A DNA stretch of 64,000 bases from Vibrio ishigakensis (lineage in GTDB: Bacteria; Pseudomonadota; Gammaproteobacteria; Enterobacterales; Vibrionaceae). Every line of letters begins with the position of its first letter. The first letter of the stretch is position 1. Below, piece by piece: positions 1 to 8,040 of the stretch. Location of the stretch: NCBI RefSeq assembly GCF_024347675.1, contig NZ_AP024881.1, forward strand, positions 310,001-374,000. Direction: 5' to 3'. The notes beneath the pieces are model-generated. The model made no database searches, was not told the DNA's origin, and was given only the letters and a program-made list of their open reading frames with translations. A program made the translations under genes and the position numbers.

Positions 1-1
1 C

Positions 2-742
2 TTCCACGCTCTGGGTCTAAACGTCAAGCTTGGCTATGGTATGACAGAGACTACTGCAACCGTTTCTTGTTGGGATGAGCCAGCATTTAACCCAGATTCC
101 ATCGGTACCTCTATGCCGGGTGCTCAGGTGAAGATTGGCGAGAACAATGAAATCTTAGTTCGTGGTCCTATGGTAATGCGCGGCTACTATAAGCTTCCTG
201 AAGAAACAGCAAAGACCTTTGATGAACACGGCTTCTTGAAAACCGGTGATGCAGGTCATTTTGACGACAATGGCAACCTATTCATTACCGATCGCATCAA
301 AGAGCTAATGAAAACCTCAGGCGGTAAGTATATTGCGCCTCAGGTAGTTGAAGGCACTATCGGTAAAGATCACTTTATCGAGCAGATCGCGGTTATTGCA
401 GATACGCGTAAGTTTGTATCCGCATTGATTGTTCCAAGCTATGAAGCGCTAGAAGAGCACGCCAAAGAGCTGAATATCAAGTATCACGACAAGGTCGACC
501 TGATCAAGCACAGCCAGATCGTTGAGATGCTTGAGGCGCGCGTTGCTGAGCTTCAGCAGAACCTAGCGAAGTTTGAGCAAGTCAAGAAGTTCAAGCTGTT
601 ACCTAAAGCGTTCTCAATGGAGAAGGGTGAACTAACCCCGACTCAGAAGCTTCGTCGTAAAGTGATCAACGAGCGTTATCAGGAAGAAATTGAAGATATG
701 TATGCTGAAGGTGGCAATCATAAGGCAAAACCTAAGCATTAA
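2..742 (+). CDS. Long-chain acyl-CoA synthetase (AMP-binding), C-terminal part
   Basis: This is the C-terminal 246 residues of an ANL-superfamily ligase; the gene enters from the left edge, reading from base 2. It would activate a fatty acid with ATP to an acyl-adenylate and then form acyl-CoA at the inner face of the membrane. Visible are the core motif GYGMTETTA at the very start, the hinge segment [18 protein letters not shown] and the C-terminal lysine region [13 protein letters not shown]. The long insert between these resembles the large FAA1/COG1022-type ligases rather than E. coli FadD, so I do not assign a gene name. In Vibrio cholerae a similar ligase gene lies next to ilvI, matching this context. 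A strong hairpin terminator follows. Confidence 0.9.
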   Translation, partial: FHALGLNVKLGYGMTETTATVSCWDEPAFNPDSIGTSMPGAQVKIGENNEILVRGPMVMRGYYKLPEETAKTFDEHGFLKTGDAGHFDDNGNLFITDRIKELMKTSGGKYIAPQVVEGTIGKDHFIEQIAVIADTRKFVSALIVPSYEALEEHAKELNIKYHDKVDLIKHSQIVEMLEARVAELQQNLAKFEQVKKFKLLPKAFSMEKGELTPTQKLRRKVINERYQEEIEDMYAEGGNHKAKPKH

Positions 743-762
743 TTTCTAAATACTGAAGATTT

Positions 763-800
763 AAAGGCCACTGAGTGTGAATAACCTCAGTGGCCTTTTT
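763..800 (+). terminator. Rho-independent terminator after the acyl-CoA ligase gene
   Basis: A 13-bp stem (AAAGGCCACTGAG pairing with CTCAGTGGCCTTT) with a 10-base loop is followed by a T-rich run. It separates the ligase from the ilvIH operon. Confidence 0.9.
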
Positions 801-911
801 GTTTTATATCAATGGGTTATTAATGCTCTTCACCTCGAAAACCAGTTTCTGTGAAACCCTGTTAATGAATTGTGTTTTTTACGTAGACATTTGTGGGTTA
901 AAAGCGTTATC

Positions 912-941
912 TTGAACAGGTTATTCTGCATCTGCTATGGC
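912..941 (+). promoter_or_regulatory. Candidate ilvI promoter
   Basis: TTGAAC (912-917) and TATGGC (936-941) are 18 bases apart. Transcription would start near 948, just before the foldable leader at 952-1040. The -10 box matches the consensus only partly, so this is tentative. Confidence 0.4.
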
Positions 942-947
942 AGGTTC

Positions 948-1092
948 AGAAACATAGTAAGAACAGGCTCCACATGGGCTCATCGCCCTTGAGGAAGCGA
1001 GGATTTCACGATTAGGCTACGAATAAGCCCTAAACTATGTCAAACCGCTTAGTTCATACACCCAATGGGCTAATGACGGTAAGGAGAAGTTA
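948..1092 (+). promoter_or_regulatory. Candidate structured 5' leader of ilvI
   Basis: The roughly 350 bases before ilvI hold no credible gene, but 952-1040 can fold into a closed multi-branch structure. ACATAGT (952-958) pairs perfectly with ACTATGT (1034-1040). Inside it, GGGC-TCATC-GCCC (976-988) makes one hairpin and TTAGG with CCTAA (1012-1016/1029-1033) makes another. No oligo-T terminator or branched-chain-codon leader peptide was seen, so ordinary attenuation is not supported. AAGGAG (1080-1085) is the ribosome site for ilvI. The pairing is visible in the sequence; a regulatory role is inference. Confidence 0.4.
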
Positions 1093-2814
1093 ATGGAAAT
1101 GCTATCCGGCGCTGAGATGGTCGTCCAGTCATTGATTGAAGAACAAGTAGAGCAAATCTTTGGCTATCCGGGCGGTTCAGTTCTCGACATCTACGATGCC
1201 CTTCACGCAAAGTCAGATCAGATCAAACACGTGTTGGTTCGACATGAGCAAGCGGCTACCCACATGGCAGACGGCTATGCCCGCGCCACAGGTAAGCCTG
1301 GCGTGGTTATGACCTGCTCTGGCCCTGGCGCAACTAATACTATCACAGGTATCGCAACCGCTTATATGGACTCTATCCCTATGATAGTGATCACCGGCAA
1401 CGTACCGAACAATCTTATCGGTAATGACGCCTTCCAAGAGTGCGATATCGTGGGTGTATCTCGACCTGTGGTAAAACACAGTTTCCTAGTCAAGCGCGCT
1501 GAAGACATCCCAGAGACTATTAAAAAAGCATTCTATATTGCATCCACCGGTCGCCCAGGCCCTGTGCTTATCGACCTGCCAAAGGATGTGATGAATCCGC
1601 TAATCAAACTGCCATACGAGTACCCTGAGTCGGTTAAGATGCGTTCTTATAATCCGACGACCTCGGGTCACAAGGGACAGATCAAGAAAGCCTTGAAAGC
1701 GCTTCTTGAGGCGAAGAAACCTGTCCTTTACGTTGGTGGTGGTGCGGTAATCTCCGAATCTGACGAATACCTAGTTCAGCTTGCTGAAGAACTGAATATC
1801 CCTGTAGTAAGTACGCTAATGGGACTTGGTGCCTTCCCAGGAATGCACAAGAATTCTCTGGGCATGCTAGGCATGCATGGTACCTATGAAGCCAATATGG
1901 CGATGCATAATGCCGACCTTATCTTCGGTGTGGGTGTACGCTTTGACGACCGTACCACCAACAACCTAGAGAAGTATTGTCCAAACGCTAAGGTTATCCA
2001 CATCGATATCGACCCTTCTTCTATCTCGAAGAACGTACGTGTAGATTTACCGATCGTGGGTTCAGCGGAGAAGGTACTGCAAAGTCTAACTTCACTGCTG
2101 AGCACTAATGACGCGCGCAACGATAAAGAGGCACTGGATACCTGGTGGAGCGAGATCGAGACCTGGCGTGAGAAAGAGTGTCTTTCTTATGAAACCTCTA
2201 CAGAGCGTATCAAGCCACAACAGGTTATTGAAACCCTGCACAAATTGACCAATGGTGATGCCTATGTGGCATCGGATGTGGGTCAGCATCAGATGTTTGC
2301 AGCGCTTTATTATCCGTTCAAGAAATCACGTCGTTGGATCAACTCTGGTGGCTTAGGCACCATGGGCTTTGGCCTGCCTGCTGGTATGGGAGTTAAGTTC
2401 GCTCACCCTGAAGAAGAGGTAGTGGTGGTAACCGGTGATGGCAGTATTCAGATGAATATTCAAGAGCTATCTACTGCGCTGCAATACGATATTCCAGTTA
2501 AGATCATCAACCTGAACAACCGCTTTTTAGGTATGGTTAAGCAGTGGCAGGACATCATCTATCAAGGTCGTCACTCCAACTCATATATGAGCTCAGTACC
2601 AGACTTTGCCGCTATCGCTGAGGCCTATGGTCACGTGGGTATCAGAATCCAATCTCCAGATGAACTAGAGTCGGGCCTTGAGAAGGCGTTGGCGATGAAA
2701 GACAGGCTGGTGTTTGTGGATATCAGCGTAGATGAGACAGAGCACGTATACCCAATGCAGATCAAAGGCGAGGGTATGGATAAGATGTGGTTGAGCAAGA
2801 CGGAGAGAACCTAA
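1093..2814 (+). CDS. ilvI: Acetolactate synthase III large (catalytic) subunit
   Basis: This is a thiamine-diphosphate enzyme that condenses two pyruvates to 2-acetolactate, or pyruvate with 2-ketobutyrate, in the first common step of valine, leucine and isoleucine synthesis. The 573 residues are the usual length. The N-terminal Pyr domain carries [15 protein letters not shown] and the catalytic-glutamate region [18 protein letters not shown] central FAD-type domain follows. The C-terminal domain has the ThDP motif [17 protein letters not shown]. The ATG start has AAGGAG seven bases upstream. The gene is followed after one base by ilvH, so the two subunits are co-transcribed. The ilvI assignment over ilvB or ilvG rests on the ilvH partner and Vibrio gene order. 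Confidence 0.96.
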   Translation: MEMLSGAEMVVQSLIEEQVEQIFGYPGGSVLDIYDALHAKSDQIKHVLVRHEQAATHMADGYARATGKPGVVMTCSGPGATNTITGIATAYMDSIPMIVITGNVPNNLIGNDAFQECDIVGVSRPVVKHSFLVKRAEDIPETIKKAFYIASTGRPGPVLIDLPKDVMNPLIKLPYEYPESVKMRSYNPTTSGHKGQIKKALKALLEAKKPVLYVGGGAVISESDEYLVQLAEELNIPVVSTLMGLGAFPGMHKNSLGMLGMHGTYEANMAMHNADLIFGVGVRFDDRTTNNLEKYCPNAKVIHIDIDPSSISKNVRVDLPIVGSAEKVLQSLTSLLSTNDARNDKEALDTWWSEIETWREKECLSYETSTERIKPQQVIETLHKLTNGDAYVASDVGQHQMFAALYYPFKKSRRWINSGGLGTMGFGLPAGMGVKFAHPEEEVVVVTGDGSIQMNIQELSTALQYDIPVKIINLNNRFLGMVKQWQDIIYQGRHSNSYMSSVPDFAAIAEAYGHVGIRIQSPDELESGLEKALAMKDRLVFVDISVDETEHVYPMQIKGEGMDKMWLSKTERT

Positions 2815-2815
2815 C

Positions 2816-3310
2816 ATGAGACACATTATTTCGCTGTTAATGGAAAACCAATCAGGGGCCCTGTCTCGCGTTGTAGGTCTGTTTTCTCAACGTGGTTACA
2901 ACATCGAATCCCTGACCGTATCTCCGACTGATGATGAAACCCTATCGCGTCTAAACATCACCACTGAGACCGATGAGCTTCAGCTAGAGCAGATCCAAAA
3001 GCAACTGCATAAGCTTATCGATGTGCTCAAGGTGCAAGAAGTCACTGAGTTTGAACACATCGAGCGCGAGCTGATGATGGTGAAGCTCAAGGCATCAGGT
3101 TTTGCTCGTGCAGAGGTAAAGCGTACCGCAGATATCTTCCGAGGGCAGATAGTGGATGTGACGGCATCTCAGTATACGGTTCAACTTGCGGGTACCAGTG
3201 AGAAGCTGGATGCCTTTATCAAGGCGGTATCAGAGATCACCGATGTTATTGAGGTGGCTCGAAGCGGAGTAGTAGGTATTGCTCGTGGTGAGCGTACACT
3301 CAAGCCTTAA
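2816..3310 (+). CDS. ilvH: Acetolactate synthase III small (regulatory) subunit
   Basis: This regulatory subunit binds IlvI, raises its activity and confers valine feedback inhibition. The 164 residues fit the family. An N-terminal ACT domain starts with MRHIISLLMENQSGALSRVV and contains the SQRGYNIESL motif; a C-terminal ACT-like domain begins near residue 80. It starts one base after the ilvI stop codon, which implies translational coupling. A GU-rich hairpin terminator follows and ends the operon. Confidence 0.97.
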   Translation: MRHIISLLMENQSGALSRVVGLFSQRGYNIESLTVSPTDDETLSRLNITTETDELQLEQIQKQLHKLIDVLKVQEVTEFEHIERELMMVKLKASGFARAEVKRTADIFRGQIVDVTASQYTVQLAGTSEKLDAFIKAVSEITDVIEVARSGVVGIARGERTLKP

Positions 3311-3337
3311 TCACACCCAAACAAAACTGTGATACAA

Positions 3338-3371
3338 CAAAAGCTACTTCTGAAAAGGAGTGGCTTTTTTA
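3338..3371 (+). terminator. Terminator of ilvIH
   Basis: AAAAGCTACTTCT pairs with AGGAGTGGCTTTT through two G-U pairs around a GAAA tetraloop, followed by a T run. Confidence 0.8.
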
Positions 3372-3507
3372 GTGCAAAAATTTGAGTGAAAACTAATACT
3401 CAGTTGAAGGTGCTTGATTGTTTGAAATTTAACCGATAAGATTCGTGCAAATTTTAATCGCCCAGACAGAAACGGAATTGTGCTCTGGTTAGAAGAAGAG
3501 GCGAGAT

Positions 3508-3639
3508 ATGCTAAAGAGTGCGTTTGTTCGATTGATCGTTAGTGGCTTGATGTTGATGGGTATGACGGTGAACCCTATCTATTTTCTGGCGATGGCGCTT
3601 CTGATGAACACCCATAGGCGAGAGCTGTTCGCTTATTAA
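3508..3639 (+). CDS. Small hydrophobic protein of 43 residues, unknown function
   Basis: This short reading frame runs from ATG at 3508 to TAA at 3637-3639. A purine-rich stretch (AGAAGAGGCGAG) ends three bases before the ATG and could serve as a ribosome site. The product starts MLKSAFVRLIVSGLMLMG, is rich in Met, Leu and Ala through residue 33, and ends in a basic tail (THRRELFAY), so it looks like a single-pass inner-membrane peptide. The frame ends 21 bases before the perfect palindromic terminator shared with pyk. I do not recognise the family. Length, position and terminator favour a real gene, but translation is unproven. Confidence 0.5.
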   Translation: MLKSAFVRLIVSGLMLMGMTVNPIYFLAMALLMNTHRRELFAY

Positions 3640-3660
3640 TTTTCTTTTCTAAGAAAACAA

Positions 3661-3688
3661 AAAAAGAGAGCCAATTGGCTCTCTTTTT
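3661..3688. terminator. Bidirectional terminator between the small gene and pyk
   Basis: A perfect 28-bp palindrome with GAGAGCCAATTGGCTCTC at its core has an A run on one side and a T run on the other. It can end transcription from both convergent genes. Confidence 0.9.
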
Positions 3689-3710
3689 AGCATCTAAACA
3701 GGTCTGTAAA

Positions 3711-5123
3711 TTACAGTACGTGTACAGAAGCAGTGTTAGTAGTGCCTGAAGCAACTAGTGCACCAGAAACCATGATTACGATGTCGCCTTTCTTACCAAG
3801 ACCAGTCTCAAGAGCAATCTCTTTACCAGCCATGTAGAACGCATCAGTGCTCTCGATAGAGTCAACAACTACTGGAGTAACACCTTTAGTTAGAACTAGC
3901 TGAGCAGCAGTCTTAGTGTTAGTAGTTACAGCAATGATGTTTGCAGTTGGGAAGTATTTACGTACAGAACGTGCAGACTTACCAGCTTCAGTAGCAACAA
4001 CGATTAGAGGAGCAGCTAGCTTCTCAGCAGTGTCTACAGCGCCTTTACATACAGCTTCAGTGATACGTAGACGTGGGCTGTCTAGACGAGAACCTAGTTC
4101 AGCTTTTAGAGCGCCGTCAGTACGTGCACAGATTTGAGCCATGATAGTAACAGCTTCTACTGGGTACTTACCTTTAGCAGTTTCACCAGAAAGCATTACT
4201 GCGTCAGTACCGTCCATTACTGCGTTCGCAACGTCACCAGCTTCCGCACGAGTAGGACGTGGGTTTTGGATCATTGAGTCAAGCATTTGAGTTGCAGTGA
4301 TAACCATCTTACGAGCGCGGTTACACTTCTCAATCATCATCTTCTGAGCGAAGATTACTTCTTCAGCTGGGATTTCAACACCTAGGTCACCACGAGCAAC
4401 CATGATGCCGTCAGAAGCTTCAAGGATAGCGTCGAAGTTGTCTACACCTTCTTGGTTCTCAATCTTAGAGATGATGTGGATGTTCTCGCCACCGTTCGCG
4501 TTTAGAAGCTCACGGATTTCTTTAACGTCTTCTTCTTTACGAATGAAAGAAGCAGCAACGAAATCAACGCCTTGCTCACAACCGAACTTAAGGTCAGCTT
4601 TGTCTTTCTCAGAAAGAGCTGGAAGCTGTACAGATACGCCAGGAAGGTTAACACCTTTGTTTTCGCCTAGTGCACCGTTGTTAAGAACTTTACACTTAAC
4701 TTCAGTTTCAGTAGTAGAAAGCACTTCCATTTCGATTAGACCGTCGTCTACTAGGATAGTGTTACCAGCAGTTAGGTCTTTAGCGAAACCAGCGTAAGTT
4801 ACCGCTACAGTTTCTTTGTTACCAACTACAGAAGTGTCAGTAGTGAATGTGAACTCTTGACCAGCTACTAGATCAACGTCATTGCCGCCTTCTAGCTTGA
4901 TAGTACGGATTTCTGGACCTTTAGTGTCGAGTAGGATAGCTAGTTGCTTACCTGTGTTCGCCATTACTGTGCGGAAGTTCTCGATACGCGCAGAGTGCTC
5001 AGCGAAGTCACCGTGAGAGAAGTTCAAACGCATTACGTTCATGCCAGCGTTCACTAGCTCAGTTAGCTTCTCTACAGACTCAGTTTTAGGGCCAATCGTA
5101 CATACGATTTTGGTCTTTTTCAT
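3711..5123 (-). CDS. pykF: Pyruvate kinase
   Basis: Pyruvate kinase converts phosphoenolpyruvate and ADP to pyruvate and ATP in the last step of glycolysis. The start chosen is [16 protein letters not shown], which has GGAGAG eight bases upstream and gives 470 residues, the length of E. coli PykF. A longer frame beginning at 5159 is less likely. Motifs visible are MRLNFSHGD (ATP and substrate site), [13 protein letters not shown] with the catalytic lysine, [12 protein letters not shown] (metal site) and [12 protein letters not shown]-terminal allosteric domain is present. The gene faces the ilvIH side and shares a bidirectional terminator with the small gene. Its promoter overlaps a HexR-type operator. 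Confidence 0.96.
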   Translation of the reverse strand: MKKTKIVCTIGPKTESVEKLTELVNAGMNVMRLNFSHGDFAEHSARIENFRTVMANTGKQLAILLDTKGPEIRTIKLEGGNDVDLVAGQEFTFTTDTSVVGNKETVAVTYAGFAKDLTAGNTILVDDGLIEMEVLSTTETEVKCKVLNNGALGENKGVNLPGVSVQLPALSEKDKADLKFGCEQGVDFVAASFIRKEEDVKEIRELLNANGGENIHIISKIENQEGVDNFDAILEASDGIMVARGDLGVEIPAEEVIFAQKMMIEKCNRARKMVITATQMLDSMIQNPRPTRAEAGDVANAVMDGTDAVMLSGETAKGKYPVEAVTIMAQICARTDGALKAELGSRLDSPRLRITEAVCKGAVDTAEKLAAPLIVVATEAGKSARSVRKYFPTANIIAVTTNTKTAAQLVLTKGVTPVVVDSIESTDAFYMAGKEIALETGLGKKGDIVIMVSGALVASGTTNTASVHVL

Positions 5124-5176
5124 GGAAAATACTCTCCGGTAAGTATTATGTAAGTTCAAATAGGATACTGGCGGCT

Positions 5177-5206
5177 ATATTACTTCATTTGTAATTAAAT
5201 TACAAA
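5177..5206 (-). promoter_or_regulatory. pyk promoter overlapped by a HexR-like operator
   Basis: On the minus strand, TTGTAA (5200-5205) and TAATAT (5177-5182) are spaced by exactly 17 bases, a good sigma-70 promoter starting near 5170. TTTGTAATTAAATTACAAA at 5188-5206 is a perfect inverted repeat covering the -35 box and spacer. This matches the palindrome known for HexR, the 2-keto-3-deoxy-6-phosphogluconate-responsive regulator of central carbon genes in Vibrio and Shewanella relatives. The position suits a repressor. Confidence 0.7.
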
Positions 5207-5579
5207 ATTTACCGTCAGCACTTACATCGCTGTGCCTGTACGGTTACCAGGACCCTATTGGGAAATTCTGACGAATTTTGCTTTGAAAACAGCTTTGAAG
5301 CCGATTCTAAAGCGGTTCATCTCTCAGTTTTTTGCTTTTGCTCACATTTTCAGTGAAGTAATAGACAAAATGAGAAATGTAATAAAATTTCTTGATGGTG
5401 TCGGATTCTAACACCTTACGAGACTGAATTCACGGCTCAGATTTGTCTTAGAACAAGGTTTTAGCGCAAAATATTTATTTTTAACAATGAAATAATTATT
5501 ACCCCCAGTTTTGCTCAAATTTGACGACCCCTAGCGTGCTATAGTGCCTCGAAATCAAAATGCTCCAAGGTAGGAAAAG
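5207..5579. other. AT-rich divergent control region, no gene seen
   Basis: No convincing reading frame was found. Near the right end, TGC-TATAGT (5537-5545) is an extended -10 candidate for the oxidoreductase gene. A gapped, weak Cra-like half palindrome near 5293-5308 is not strong enough to call. Confidence 0.5.
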
Positions 5580-6560
5580 ATGTTGAAACTGGCCATCGTT
5601 GGCACCAACTGGATCACCGAGCGCTTTGTGCGCGCAGCCCTAGATACCCATCAATTTGAACTGTTCGCGGTCTATTCTCGCAATCAAGACTCAGCCAAAG
5701 CGTTTGCTAGCAAGTTTGATGTCACTCGAACCTTTACTGATCTAGAAGAGCTCGCGAGTAGTGAGGCTGACTGCATTTATATTGCGAGCCCTAACTCGCT
5801 ACACGCTCCTCAAGCGATGCAGATGATGGAAGCGGGGAAGCACGTCATCGTTGAAAAGCCAATGGCATCCAACTTCCCACTTGCCAAGCAGATGTTTGAG
5901 GTAGCAGAGCGTTGTGGTGTGGTGCTGTTTGAGGCGTACATGTCTGAGTATCTGCCAAACTTTGCGGTACTAAAGCAGAACCTAGAGCGCCTAGGGCAGG
6001 TGAGAAAGGCCAATATCCACTATTGCCAATATTCTTCTCGCTATCAAAAGTATCTCGATGGGAAGAACCCAAATACCTTCAATCCTGCTTTCTCTAATGG
6101 CTCCATAATGGACATCGGCTTCTACTGTGTCTCAGCAGCAGTTGCTCTTTTTGGTGAACCAAAGTCGGTTAAGGCGGATGCGGTTAAGTTGGACACAGGT
6201 GTGGATGGCCACGGTAGCGTGATTCTTAACTATGGTGAATTTGATGCGGTTTTGACTCACTCTAAGGTTAATGACAGTTTCTTGCCTTGTGAGGTACAGG
6301 GAGAAAAAGGCACATTGCAAACGGACATGATAGCTCTATGCAACACGGTTTCATTTCATCAAAGAAACAAAGCACCGATTGACCTCACTCAGCAGCAGCA
6401 TTCAAACCCTATGTACTACGAGGCGCTTGCGTTCGCAGATTGCGTAAAAAATGGTGAGATAAAAGAAGAAGCTAAACAGCGCGCGCTAACTGTGTCTAAA
6501 CTGATCACTGAGATACGTCGCCAAACTGGTGTCACCTTCCCAGCTGATGAGAATCTATGA
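5580..6560 (+). CDS. Gfo/Idh/MocA family NAD(P)-dependent oxidoreductase
   Basis: The predicted soluble oxidoreductase probably acts on a sugar, inositol or a derivative; the substrate cannot be read from the sequence. The N-terminal Rossmann fold begins MLKLAIVGTNWITERFV. The IYIASPNSLHAPQAMQM segment and the EKPMASN motif with its catalytic-region lysine are typical. The C-terminal alpha/beta domain contains GSIMDIGFYCVSAAVALFG. At 326 residues it has family length. A purine-rich ribosome site (AAGGTAGGAAAAG) precedes the ATG. Its last four bases overlap the start of the LysR-type regulator gene, so the two form an operon, and the regulator may respond to the enzyme's substrate. Confidence 0.85.
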   Translation: MLKLAIVGTNWITERFVRAALDTHQFELFAVYSRNQDSAKAFASKFDVTRTFTDLEELASSEADCIYIASPNSLHAPQAMQMMEAGKHVIVEKPMASNFPLAKQMFEVAERCGVVLFEAYMSEYLPNFAVLKQNLERLGQVRKANIHYCQYSSRYQKYLDGKNPNTFNPAFSNGSIMDIGFYCVSAAVALFGEPKSVKADAVKLDTGVDGHGSVILNYGEFDAVLTHSKVNDSFLPCEVQGEKGTLQTDMIALCNTVSFHQRNKAPIDLTQQQHSNPMYYEALAFADCVKNGEIKEEAKQRALTVSKLITEIRRQTGVTFPADENL

Positions 6561-7486
6561 GAACCAAGAGTAAACATTTTGACCTGAACCTTTTGCGGGT
6601 GTTTGTGGCTGCTTATCGCAGTCAGTCGGTAACCAAAGCAGCCGATGAGCTGGATATGACCCAGTCTGCGGTGAGTAACGCTTTGGCGAGACTAAAAGAA
6701 GGGGCAGGTCAGGAGCTCTTTTCTCGCACAGGGCGAGGCATCAAGCCGACCCGTTTTGCTCAAGACCTTTATCAACGAGTCTCAATGCCACTGTTGGATA
6801 TCGAGAGATCCCTTTCGGGTATTGAGACCTTTGAGCCAGAGCAGAGTCTGCGAAGCTTCGAGGTGTACTGTAATGAGGGGCTGTTGTATATCTTGCAACA
6901 AGTGCTGCAAGACAACCCTATGCCGGAAGGGCTAGAAGTAATAGTCAAAGAGTTGCCGCCTACAGAGCAAGAGATTTATGAGCACCTAAGTGATGACAGG
7001 GTCGATTTGGTTTTAGACGTCATCAAGCCGTCTTCTAGAATCTATCAGTCTCAACTGTTAACCGACAATCTGCTCTGCTGCGTGGTTCGAAAGGACCACC
7101 CAAGGCTGACCCAAGATACCATTAGCAAAGAGAGCTATATGGCAGAGAAGCATGCCATGCTAAATCTTCGTCGCCATAGCCTTTCTTTTGTGGGTATGCT
7201 GGTGAGCGAGGTGCTACCTATGCGCAAGGTATACAGTGAGCATGCCTCTTTGGTCGGTATTATGGGGGCAGTATCGCAAAGTGAAGCGGTAGGCACGGTT
7301 CCCATGCACCTAGCTAAGCAGTACAAAGATATCTTTAATCTGGATATCTTGCCGTTTCCGTTTGAGGAGAATAAATACCACACCTATCTTGTGTGGAACA
7401 CTCGCTTGAGTGACAACTCAGCCAACCAATGGCTGAGAGAGCATGTCACTAAGGTGATGCATAAGGCATTGGGCATAAAGCCCTAG
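6557..7486 (+). CDS. LysR-family transcriptional regulator
   Basis: The N-terminal winged helix-turn-helix reads FDLNLLRVFVAAYRSQSVTK followed by AADELDMTQSAVSNALARLK, a typical LysR DNA-binding domain. The effector-binding domain spans about residues 95-300. It is 309 residues long, the usual size. The N-terminal FDLNLLRVF pattern is like the LeuO/NodD-type subgroup. It starts inside the last codons of the upstream oxidoreductase (ATGA overlap), so both are translated together. The target genes and effector are unknown. Its 3' end overlaps the convergent small exported-protein gene by four bases. Confidence 0.88.
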   Translation: MRTKSKHFDLNLLRVFVAAYRSQSVTKAADELDMTQSAVSNALARLKEGAGQELFSRTGRGIKPTRFAQDLYQRVSMPLLDIERSLSGIETFEPEQSLRSFEVYCNEGLLYILQQVLQDNPMPEGLEVIVKELPPTEQEIYEHLSDDRVDLVLDVIKPSSRIYQSQLLTDNLLCCVVRKDHPRLTQDTISKESYMAEKHAMLNLRRHSLSFVGMLVSEVLPMRKVYSEHASLVGIMGAVSQSEAVGTVPMHLAKQYKDIFNLDILPFPFEENKYHTYLVWNTRLSDNSANQWLREHVTKVMHKALGIKP

Positions 7487-7974
7487 CTTTGAAGTAAACC
7501 TTCTATATCTTGTGGCAGGTGAATAACACCGAGTTGTTTGGCCTGCTCAAGGCTTATTTGATTCTGCAGTATTGCCGCCAATGTATCCACATCGATTAGG
7601 ATGGCATCCTCTACATCACCAGCGGGTACTTCATGCTGCTTGATGTCTAATTTACCCTCATTGATATCGAGTCTAAGGTAGTGCCCTTCGCTGGTTTCAA
7701 ACAGATACCAACTGCCTTGAATTGCGGGATTTAGTTTACCTTGCATGCGTTGCTTGAGTTGATACACCAACATCATCATCTTTTGGTCGTACCTGGCTCC
7801 TTGAGCTGCTGAAAACTTTTGCTCTTTTAGGGCTTTGTGGGTGGCAAGTTGAACGGAAAAGGTTTGCTTTGGCACTGTATATAGCGCTCCTGTGCCCACA
7901 CCATCCATGACACATGCAAACAGGCTAGAAGAGAAAAGGGCGGTAATCGCGGCGATAGTGATAATCGACTTCAT
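7483..7974 (-). CDS. Small exported protein with an SCP2-like C-terminus
   Basis: This 163-residue protein has a Sec signal peptide (MKSIITIAAITALFSSSLFA). Cleavage probably follows LFA, directly before a cysteine; the sequence SLFAC is not a good lipobox because of the Phe, so a lipoprotein is possible but not favoured. Residues about 80-163 follow the pattern of a sterol-carrier-protein-2-like fold: a strand GHYLRLDINEGKLDIKQ and a late helix LAAILQNQISLEQAKQLGV. A similar run ends the neighbouring alkyl sulfatase. It lies downstream of the sulfatase on the same strand, with a hairpin terminator between them. The function is unknown; a periplasmic role linked to lipids or sulfate esters is inference. 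Confidence 0.65.
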   Translation of the reverse strand: MKSIITIAAITALFSSSLFACVMDGVGTGALYTVPKQTFSVQLATHKALKEQKFSAAQGARYDQKMMMLVYQLKQRMQGKLNPAIQGSWYLFETSEGHYLRLDINEGKLDIKQHEVPAGDVEDAILIDVDTLAAILQNQISLEQAKQLGVIHLPQDIEGLLQS

Positions 7975-7990
7975 GGTATGTCCTCTGTAC

Positions 7991-8013
7991 TAATAAAGGC
8001 CCCTTGCGGGGCC
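7991..8013 (-). terminator. Terminator after the alkyl sulfatase gene
   Basis: The hairpin GGCCCC-TTGC-GGGGCC (7998-8013) is followed, on the minus strand, by TTTATTA. It separates the sulfatase from the small exported protein and may only partly stop readthrough. Confidence 0.65.
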
Positions 8014-8040
8014 ATAAGTCAGCCAATGACGCTGTTATTA

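Noticed and set aside
5293..5308. Cra-like half palindrome upstream of the oxidoreductase gene
   Set aside because: The right arm is degenerate; the pyk HexR palindrome is the far stronger signal in this gap.
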